Source of the DNA: Solirubrobacterales bacterium
Lineage (GTDB): Bacteria > Actinomycetota > Thermoleophilia > Solirubrobacterales > Solirubrobacteraceae
Direction of reading: 5' to 3'
DNA length: 36,059 nt
Assembly (NCBI GenBank): GCA_027451345.1
Contig: DAIDJO010000121.1
Coordinates: forward strand, 1-36,059
Under the pieces are notes generated by a model. The model saw nothing but the letters and a program-made list of their open reading frames with translations, ran no database searches and was not told the origin of the DNA. Positions within the stretch are counted from its first letter, which is position 1; each line of letters opens with the position of its first letter. Shown here piece by piece: positions 6,509-12,380 of this stretch. Position numbers and translations under genes: made by a program.

Positions 6509-7747
6509 TCATGCGGCCACGGCACCCAGCCGCGACTCGTGCGCCTGCTCGAAGGATTCGGCCCGGGCATCGATCTCCCACGCCTCGAAGGTGCCGCGAG
6601 CACACTCGAGCGTCTTCAGTCCCTCGCCCGTGATCACGGCGACGACTCGCTCGCTCGCGTCGATGTCCCCTCGCTCGGCGAGCGCGCGCAGCACCGCGAT
6701 CGTCACGCCGCCGGCCGTCTCGGTGAAGATGCCCGTCGTCTGCGCGAGCAGCCGGATCCCGTCGACGATCTCCTCGTCTGTGACGGCGTCGATCGACCCG
6801 CCCGTCCGGCGCGCCAGATCGAGCGCGTAGGGGCCGTCGGCGGGGTTGCCGATGGCCAGCGACTTGGCGATCGTCTCCGGCTTGACCGGACGGCAGTGAT
6901 CGCGTCCCTCGGCGAAGGCCGTCGCCACCGGCGAGCACCCCGCGGCCTGCGCGCCGTTGAACGTCGGCAGCGAGCCCTCCAGCAGGCCGGCCTCGATCCA
7001 CTCCTCGAAGCCGCGGGCCAGCTTCGTGAACAGCGAGCCGGACGCAATCGGCCCGACGACGCGGTCGGGCAGGGCGAAGCCGAGCTGCTCGGCGATCTCG
7101 AAGGCGAGCGTCTTGGATCCCTCCGCGTAGTAGGGCCGCATGTTGATGTTGACGAAGGCCCACTCGTGCTCACCCGCGAGCTCCGTGCAGAGACGGTTGA
7201 CGTCGTCATAGTTGCCCCGGACCGCCACGAGGTTGGTCCCGTAGATGCCGGTCGCGAGCACCTTCTGCTCCTCCAGGTCGGAGGGGATGAAGACGAACGA
7301 CTCGAGGCCCGCCGCGGACGCGTGGGCGGCGACCGCGTTGGCCAGGTTGCCGGTCGAGGCGCAGGCGATCGTGGTGAAGCCGAGCTCCTGAGCGCGCGCG
7401 AGCGCGACGGAGACGACGCGGTCCTTGAAGGAGTGGGTCGGGTTCGCCGCGTCGTTCTTGACCCAGAGCTCACCGAGGCCGAGCTCCCGCGCCAGGCGGT
7501 CGGCCCGGATCAGCGGCGTCCACCCGGCGGCGAGGGCGGAATGCGGGTGTTCCACCGGCAGGAAGTCGGCGTACCGCCACATCGAATACGGTCCGGCCTC
7601 GATCCGTCGCCTCAGCTCGGCCGGGTCCAACCCGGCCCGCGAGGCGTAGCGGACCTCGAGCGGACCGAAGCACTGCTCGCACACGTACCGTGCCTCGAGC
7701 GGGTACTCGGTCCTGCATTCCTTGCATCTGAGCGCTTCTGGCGGCAT
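6509..7747 (-). CDS. thrC: Threonine synthase-like PLP enzyme under a SAM riboswitch
   Basis: 412-residue fold-type II PLP enzyme. An N-terminal zinc ribbon (C8, C11, C23, C26) is followed by the PLP site NPTHSFKDR (Schiff-base Lys108), STGNLANAVAAHA, the phosphate loop region VGPIASGSLFTK and ETAGGVTIAVL. By family it converts O-phosphohomoserine to threonine. Two facts question that as its only role: it is preceded by a SAM-I riboswitch, and it is followed by a CysO-like sulfur carrier. An alternative is a beta- or gamma-replacement forming homocysteine or cysteine from a thiocarboxylate. Start ATG 7747 is firm, with GGAGGT 8 nt upstream. A hairpin that can hide this ribosome binding site lies in the leader. 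Confidence 0.9.
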   Translation of the reverse strand: MPPEALRCKECRTEYPLEARYVCEQCFGPLEVRYASRAGLDPAELRRRIEAGPYSMWRYADFLPVEHPHSALAAGWTPLIRADRLARELGLGELWVKNDAANPTHSFKDRVVSVALARAQELGFTTIACASTGNLANAVAAHASAAGLESFVFIPSDLEEQKVLATGIYGTNLVAVRGNYDDVNRLCTELAGEHEWAFVNINMRPYYAEGSKTLAFEIAEQLGFALPDRVVGPIASGSLFTKLARGFEEWIEAGLLEGSLPTFNGAQAAGCSPVATAFAEGRDHCRPVKPETIAKSLAIGNPADGPYALDLARRTGGSIDAVTDEEIVDGIRLLAQTTGIFTETAGGVTIAVLRALAERGDIDASERVVAVITGEGLKTLECARGTFEAWEIDARAESFEQAHESRLGAVAA

Positions 7748-7756
7748 ATGAGAACA

Positions 7757-7783
7757 CCTCCGCCGGGTATCAGTGGTCGGAGG
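7757..7783 (-). promoter_or_regulatory. Shine-Dalgarno-sequestering hairpin (riboswitch expression platform)
   Basis: On the coding strand CCTCCG (7783-7778) can pair perfectly with CGGAGG (7762-7757), closing a 15-nt loop. The 3' arm includes the GGAGG ribosome binding site of thrC. This is the geometry of a translational SAM riboswitch platform. The antisequestering pairing was not worked out. Confidence 0.55.
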
Positions 7784-7799
7784 GTGAAACCGCCCTACC

Positions 7800-7905
7800 C
7801 ACATCTCCCAGGCTTGTCGTTGGAGCCTGATGGAATTGGCACCGTTTCCTTGCGGTCGGTTGCCGGGGCTTCGTAGGGCCATTTCCCTCCACCCCTCTGG
7901 ATGCG
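7800..7905 (-). ncRNA. SAM-I (S-box) riboswitch aptamer
   Basis: Read on the minus strand, the aptamer contains the conserved S-box core in order: AGAGGGGUGGAGGGA, GGCCC, GAAGCCCCGGCAACC, GGUGCCAAUUCC, a P4 helix AGGCU/AGCCU, then GGGAGAUG. The P1 strands CGCAUC (7905-7900) and GAUGUG (7805-7800) pair. All four helices of the junction can be drawn. S-box aptamers bind S-adenosylmethionine and normally switch genes off when SAM is plentiful. The next gene downstream is the thrC-like gene. Aptamer identity is firm; the sign of control is by family analogy. Confidence 0.95.
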
Positions 7906-7923
7906 TACTGCTATGTGCGCGGC

Positions 7924-7931
7924 AGTATAGG
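7924..7931. promoter_or_regulatory. Overlapping divergent -10 elements
   Basis: On the minus strand TATACT (7929-7924) lies just upstream of the riboswitch 5' end and would start transcription near 7917. On the plus strand TATAGG (7926-7931) could serve the lipid kinase. The two hexamers overlap, so the two promoters may compete. No convincing -35 was found. Confidence 0.45.
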
Positions 7932-8001
7932 GATCGGCGGCGACGTCGAGAGCTTGAGTCGCCCGCCGGCGTCGCGCGCCGGTTTGCCAGACTCTCGCTC
8001 C

Positions 8002-9006
8002 GTGAACGCGACCGGATACGACCCCGGCCTTGAGCTGCTCGCGCAGGCCGGGGACGCCGAGGAGGCGGATCGCCGGCGCCTGCTGATGATCGTCAACCCG
8101 TACGCCACCACGGTGTCGGCTCGGCTGCGCAACCTCGTGATCTCGGCGCTGCGCGGCAGCTACCTGGTTGACGCGATCGACACCGAGCGCCGCGACCACG
8201 CCACTGAGATCTGCCGCGAGGCGGCACAGGAGGGGTACGACGCCGTGGTGGCCTTCGGTGGAGACGGCACCGTCAACGAGGCGGCAAACGGCCTGGCCGG
8301 AACCGGAACCCCGCTCACGTGCCTGCCGGGAGGGCGGGCCAACGTCTACTGCCGGATGCTCGGGATCCCCGCCGATGTGATCGAGGCCACCGAGCATCTC
8401 CTCGGGCTCGCCGCCGACTGGCGCCCGCGCAAGGTCGACCTCGGGCGCGTGGACGAGCGCTTCTTCCTCTTCTCCGCCGGAATCGGGCTCGACGCGAGCG
8501 TGGTGGCCCGCGTCGACGCCCACCCGCGCCTCAAGGCGCGGCTCGGCGAGTGGTACTACGCGTGGGTGGCGACCACGACGTTCGCCCGCCGCTATCTGTA
8601 CCGACCCCCGCGCCTGTCGGCCGCGATCGAGGCGAGCCCCACGACCGGCGCCGGACGCGTCGAGGGGGTGACCGTCCTGGTCCAGAACGCGCACCCGTAC
8701 ACCTACTTCGGGGAGCGCGCCGTCGAGATGGCGGAGGGAGCGGCCCTGCAGAGCGGTGACCTGGCCGGTCTCGTCCTCACCCGCACGAGCCCGCTCGATG
8801 TCCCCTCGATCGCCTGGCGGGCGCTCTCGCCGCGGCGGCGCGTGGCCGACCACCGCCGCATCGAGCCGTTCCGGGCGACACGACGGCTGCACATCCACTC
8901 CGTGGACGGACGCGCCCTGCCCCTGCAGGTGGACGGCGACTTCATCGGCCACACGCACGAGGCGACGTTCACGGTCGCCCCGGGCGCGCTGGCGATCATC
9001 GCCTGA
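8002..9006 (+). CDS. Diacylglycerol/sphingosine kinase-like lipid kinase (YegS/DgkB type)
   Basis: 334 residues. The N-terminal DAGK catalytic domain has the nucleotide-binding opening RRLLMIVNPYA (about 26-35), then VAFGGDGTVNEAANGL with GGDGT at 86-90 and LPGGRANVYCRMLG. The C-terminal beta-sandwich ends in the family pattern LPLQVDGDFIGH. It is expected to phosphorylate a lipid alcohol such as diacylglycerol at the inner membrane face, using ATP and Mg2+. GTG 8002 is chosen because it directly precedes the conserved domain; no ribosome binding site is seen, and CAGACT 8 nt upstream resembles the leaderless -10 of neighbouring genes. The frame stays open upstream to 7915. Its 3' end is convergent with the dioxygenase, and both stop codons lie in one inverted repeat. 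Confidence 0.88.
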   Translation: MNATGYDPGLELLAQAGDAEEADRRRLLMIVNPYATTVSARLRNLVISALRGSYLVDAIDTERRDHATEICREAAQEGYDAVVAFGGDGTVNEAANGLAGTGTPLTCLPGGRANVYCRMLGIPADVIEATEHLLGLAADWRPRKVDLGRVDERFFLFSAGIGLDASVVARVDAHPRLKARLGEWYYAWVATTTFARRYLYRPPRLSAAIEASPTTGAGRVEGVTVLVQNAHPYTYFGERAVEMAEGAALQSGDLAGLVLTRTSPLDVPSIAWRALSPRRRVADHRRIEPFRATRRLHIHSVDGRALPLQVDGDFIGHTHEATFTVAPGALAIIA

Positions 9007-9034
9007 GCGGGCCGCCTCGGGCCGGCCTCAGGCG
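9000..9034. terminator. Inverted repeat spanning two convergent stop codons
   Basis: CGCCTGAG (9000-9007) and CTCAGGCG (9027-9034) are perfect complements around a GC-rich centre. Each arm contains the stop codon of one of the two convergent genes, so one hairpin could end transcription from both sides. There is no T tract. Confidence 0.45.
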
Positions 9035-9924
9035 CCGTCGGGCGCGAGCACGATGTCGAACCGCACCCGCGTCCAGGCGCGGTCGCCCAGCTCACGGCTG
9101 TCCGGCGTCGGCGTTCCCGGCGCCTGGCGCAGGAACTCCCGCACGAGCGATTCCCGCACCCCGAACACCGCGTCGCCGGCGGTGCGCAGCGCCTCCCCGG
9201 CGACGAAGATGTGCGTGATCAGCGTGCGCCGCCCCGGCGCCTGCACGAGGAAGTGCAGGTGCGGCGCCCGCATCGGCGAGCGTGCGGTGGCGGCGAGCAG
9301 CGCGCCCACGGGCCCGTCATGCGGGATCGGGTACGGCACGGGAGTGAGCGCCCAGAAGCGGAAGGCCCCCTGGGCGTCGGCCACCAGGCGCCCGCGGGCC
9401 GCGGTTCGCTCGCCGTCGTACTGGACGTCGTAGAGGCCGTTCTCGTCGCACTCCCACACCTCGAGCCGCGCCCCCGGCACCGGGCTCCCGTCGGTGTCGC
9501 GCACGCATCCGTGCACCCAGCAGGGCTCGCCCGGCGCGCCCTGCGCGATGTCGCCGCCGAGCGGGATCTCCGGCGCGCCCTCGACGAAGAACGGTCCGAG
9601 CACCGTGGCCTCGGTCGCCGCGGCACACGCGGGGTTGTTGATCGTCACCGTCTGCATCGACACCCCGAGCACGTCGGAGAGCAGCACGAACTCCTGACGG
9701 CGCGCGTCGCACATCTGCCCCGTCGCGGTGAGGAACTCGATGCCGGCGCGCCACTCCTCCTCGGTCAGGCGGGTGTCCCGCAGGAACGCGTGCAGGTGTC
9801 GGGTGAGCGACTCGAGCACGACGCGCAGGCGGGGGTCGGGTGTGGTCCGCAGCGACCGCAGCACCGCATCGGTCACCGCCTCCTCCCGGGCCCGTTGCTC
9901 GGGCGTGGCGTCGCCATCCTCCAT
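9028..9924 (-). CDS. Intradiol ring-cleavage dioxygenase (hydroxyquinol/catechol 1,2-dioxygenase type)
   Basis: 298 residues. Non-haem Fe(III) enzyme that cleaves an ortho-dihydroxylated aromatic ring between the hydroxyls. An N-terminal helical dimerisation domain (about 15-105) precedes the beta-sandwich. The four expected iron ligands are visible: Y165 (LYDVQYD), Y198 (VPYPIP), H222 and H224 (APHLHFLV). GCVRDTDGSPVPGARLEVWECDENG is the standard intradiol core. Length and the dimerisation domain favour the catechol/hydroxyquinol 1,2-dioxygenase class over protocatechuate 3,4-dioxygenase; the exact substrate cannot be read from sequence. No other aromatic-degradation gene is nearby, so it is an orphan. 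It is transcribed away from the replication-relaxation gene, and a small palindrome lies in the 98-bp divergent spacer. Confidence 0.92.
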   Translation of the reverse strand: MEDGDATPEQRAREEAVTDAVLRSLRTTPDPRLRVVLESLTRHLHAFLRDTRLTEEEWRAGIEFLTATGQMCDARRQEFVLLSDVLGVSMQTVTINNPACAAATEATVLGPFFVEGAPEIPLGGDIAQGAPGEPCWVHGCVRDTDGSPVPGARLEVWECDENGLYDVQYDGERTAARGRLVADAQGAFRFWALTPVPYPIPHDGPVGALLAATARSPMRAPHLHFLVQAPGRRTLITHIFVAGEALRTAGDAVFGVRESLVREFLRQAPGTPTPDSRELGDRAWTRVRFDIVLAPDGA

Positions 9925-9955
9925 GTCCGCGCCAAGTCTCGCAGGTCACAAACGA

Positions 9956-9968
9956 CCGCTCCGAGCGG
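9956..9968. promoter_or_regulatory. Operator-like palindrome in divergent spacer
   Basis: CCGCTC (9956-9961), one central base, then GAGCGG (9963-9968). It sits between the divergent dioxygenase and replication-relaxation genes and could be a regulator site. GC-rich palindromes this short can occur by chance. Confidence 0.3.
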
Positions 9969-10022
9969 ACAAAACGTCGCGGCGGGGGGGTCCGCACGGC
10001 CTCCCCGCCGCCTCCATTGATC

Positions 10023-10847
10023 ATGACGCCCTCCCCCACCCCGTTCACCGACCGGGATCTCTCGGTGCTCGGCCCGCTGGCCGAGCACCGGTTCCTGACC
10101 GTCGCGCAGGTCGCCCTGCTGCTCGCCGTCAGCGACCGCACCGCGCTGCGGCGGCTCCGCGCGCTCGAGCAGCACGGCCTGGTGGCGGTGCGGCCGGTCT
10201 TCCACGGCCTGCCCCGGGCGGCCTGGATCGAGCGCCGTGGGTTGCGTGCGCTCGAGTCGCCCCTGGCCGCCCCCCAGGTGAACCTCAACGAGTACCGCCA
10301 CGACGTCGGCGTCGGCTGGCTCTGGCTCGCCGCCCGGGCCGGCGCTCTCGGAGAGCTTCGCGAGGTGACCACGGAACGTCGGATGCAGGTGGAGGATGCG
10401 GCGGCCGCCGCCGCCGGCGATCCGCCCGCGTGGGGCATCGGGGTCGGGGTGTTCTCAAGCCACGGAACCCCGCAGCGGCACTATCCCGACCTGCTCCTGC
10501 GGACGGCGGCCGGGCACCGCGTCGCCGTCGAGCTCGAGCTGACGGCCAAGAGCGCCGGCCGGCTGGGCCGGATCATGGCCGCCTACGCCGGCGACGCCCG
10601 CGTCGACCATGTGCTCTACCTGGCGGCGACCCCGGCGATCGCCGCGCGCGTCCGGGGGGAGGCTCGGCGCGCCGGCATCGCCGATCGGGTGCACGTTCAG
10701 CTGCTCGCCCGCGACGGGATCGCCGGGGCCGCGATCGGGCGGGCGCCGGCCGCGCGCTCCGTCGCGGCGGAGCGGTCGGGGGCCGCCGCGCCGGGCCGAT
10801 CCCGGACGGCCTCGCCGGCGCGGGGACGGGACGGGCTCGCGCGATGA
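10023..10847 (+). CDS. Replication-relaxation family winged-helix protein
   Basis: 274 residues. The N-terminus has a winged helix-turn-helix: FTDRDLSVLGPLAEHRFLTVAQVALLL, then TALRRLRALEQHGLV. A middle domain resembles the actinobacterial replication-relaxation family (PF13814), including a conserved HYPDLLLRTAAGHRVAVELELTAKS strand pair. That strand pattern (D, then ELE...K) recalls nuclease-like folds, but catalysis is not shown. The last 45 residues are low-complexity Ala/Arg/Pro. Family members are mostly found on plasmids and integrative elements. The stop overlaps the start of the ATPase gene (ATGA at 10844-10847), so the two are translationally coupled. ATG 10023 lacks a ribosome binding site. 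Confidence 0.8.
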   Translation: MTPSPTPFTDRDLSVLGPLAEHRFLTVAQVALLLAVSDRTALRRLRALEQHGLVAVRPVFHGLPRAAWIERRGLRALESPLAAPQVNLNEYRHDVGVGWLWLAARAGALGELREVTTERRMQVEDAAAAAAGDPPAWGIGVGVFSSHGTPQRHYPDLLLRTAAGHRVAVELELTAKSAGRLGRIMAAYAGDARVDHVLYLAATPAIAARVRGEARRAGIADRVHVQLLARDGIAGAAIGRAPAARSVAAERSGAAAPGRSRTASPARGRDGLAR

Positions 10848-12328
10848 GCCCGGACCCGCCGCCGCCCCGCGACCTGCGGCCGCGCCCGTGGATCTGGGCC
10901 CTCATCGGGTTCCTCGCCCTGATGGCCACGCCCCCGATCCTCGCCCTCGCCCTGCTCGCTGCCGGGCTGCTCGTCCGCGGCGGCTGGAGCGTCGTGCGCC
11001 ACGCCCGCGACGGCGGGGAGGCGGTGCGGCGCCGCGTCGAGGACGGGCCGCTGGTCACCATCGGACGCGACGACGCCGGCCGCGTCGTCCGCGTTCCCGA
11101 GCGGACGCTGGCGGCGCACGGGCTGATCCTCGGCGCGACCGGCGCGGGCAAGTCGACGACCCTGCTGACGCTGCTCGAGCAGCAGATCCTTCGCGGCCGG
11201 GGCGTGGTGGCGATCGACCTGAAGGGCAGCCCCGCCTTCGCCGACGAGCTGCGAGCGGCCGCCACGGCGGCCGCTCGCCCCTTCCGGCTGTGGACCCCGG
11301 ACGGCCCGACGCACTGGAACCCCCTCGCCACCGGCAACGCCACCGAGCTGAAGGACAAGTTGCTGAGCACCGAGCGCTTCACCGAACCGCACTATCGCCG
11401 GGCCGCGGAGCGCTACCTGCAGCTCGCCATCCAGATCGCCCAGGAGGGCGAGCCCGACCGGCCGGTCACCCTCGCCCGCGTCGTCGAGCTCCTCTCGCCA
11501 CCGCGGCTGGTCGCCGCGAGCCGCCGGACCCCACGAGGGCGGGCGGACCATGTGCGCGAGTACGTCGCCGCGCTGACGGGCGATCAGCTGAGCGCGGTCC
11601 GTGGCCTCGCCGCACGGCTCGCCATCCTCAGCGAGTCGCACACCGGCCCGCTGCTGGAGCCCGGCCCGCCGGAGCGGACGCTCGATCTGCGGCGTGCCCT
11701 GCACGGCGGCGAGGTCACCCTGTTCAGCCTGAACTCGAGCACGTACGGCTCCCTGGCCGCGATGCTGGGGACCCTCGCCGTCCAGGACGTGGTCGCGGCC
11801 ACCGGGGCGCGGCTCCGCGAGCGGGCGGGGGGTGGCCTGGCCGCGCTGGTCGCGATCGACGAGTTCTCCGCGCTCGAGTCGGGCAACGTCCTCGCCCTGC
11901 TCGCCCGGGGTCGCGAGGCCGGGGTCGGGGTTCTGCTGGCCACGCAGGAGCTGGCGGATCTCGAGCGCGCCGGGCGCGGTCTGCGCGACCAGATCCTCGG
12001 CAACACCGCCCTGAAGATCGCGCACCGTCAGGACGTGCCCGAGAGCGCCGAGCGCGTCGCCCGGCTCGCGGGGACGGCGCGCGTCTGGCAGCGAAGCTAC
12101 GACCGCCGCACCCCGACCGGGCTGTTCGGGCCGCTCGGGAGCCACTGGGGCGGGGTCGGGGGCAGTGTCGGGACGAGCGCCCGGCTCGTCGAGCGCCACC
12201 GGATCGACCCGGAGCGGGTGAGCACGATGGCGACCGGGGAGGCGCTCGTCGTGATCAAGTCGCCGCGATCGAGCGCGCACCTCACCCGTGTGCAGCGGTC
12301 GGCGCCGGGCCGCGGGACGGGGCGCTGA
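10844..12328 (+). CDS. VirD4/TraG-like (type IV coupling protein-like) membrane ATPase
   Basis: 494 residues. One or two N-terminal membrane helices (about 15-45, WIWALIGFLALMATPP and LALALLAAGLLV) precede a RecA-like motor domain. Walker A is GATGAGKST (97-105) and Walker B is LAALVAIDEFSAL (332-344). GVVAIDLKGSP and VGVLLATQELADL are coupling-protein/FtsK-HerA blocks. The NTALKIAHRQDVPESAERVARLAGT stretch is typical of TraG/VirD4-type DNA pumps. In conjugation such proteins bring DNA to a secretion channel, but no relaxase, channel or integrase gene is present here. It overlaps the upstream winged-helix gene by four bases, so the pair is one unit. Its current job is unknown: remnant transfer gene, or a stand-alone DNA-handling system. 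Confidence 0.85.
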   Translation: MSPDPPPPRDLRPRPWIWALIGFLALMATPPILALALLAAGLLVRGGWSVVRHARDGGEAVRRRVEDGPLVTIGRDDAGRVVRVPERTLAAHGLILGATGAGKSTTLLTLLEQQILRGRGVVAIDLKGSPAFADELRAAATAAARPFRLWTPDGPTHWNPLATGNATELKDKLLSTERFTEPHYRRAAERYLQLAIQIAQEGEPDRPVTLARVVELLSPPRLVAASRRTPRGRADHVREYVAALTGDQLSAVRGLAARLAILSESHTGPLLEPGPPERTLDLRRALHGGEVTLFSLNSSTYGSLAAMLGTLAVQDVVAATGARLRERAGGGLAALVAIDEFSALESGNVLALLARGREAGVGVLLATQELADLERAGRGLRDQILGNTALKIAHRQDVPESAERVARLAGTARVWQRSYDRRTPTGLFGPLGSHWGGVGGSVGTSARLVERHRIDPERVSTMATGEALVVIKSPRSSAHLTRVQRSAPGRGTGR

Positions 12329-12343
12329 CCCGGGCGGAGCGCC
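12321..12343 (+). terminator. Short hairpin at the end of the ATPase gene
   Basis: GGCGCT (12321-12326) and AGCGCC (12338-12343) pair around the stop codon of the coupling-protein-like gene. It is weak and lacks a T tract. It lies in the 40-bp spacer before the convergent relA 3' end. Confidence 0.3.
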
Positions 12344-12346
12344 GGG

Positions 12347-12380
12347 CTCAGCCGGTCGCACCCGGACCTCAGCCGGTCGC
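12347..12380. repeat. 13-bp direct repeat, 21-bp period, at relA stop codon
   Basis: CTCAGCCGGTCGC occurs at 12347-12359 and 12368-12380. The second copy contains the relA stop codon (TCA at 12369-12371 on the plus strand). The first copy repeats it in frame seven codons further along the transcript. Confidence 0.75.
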
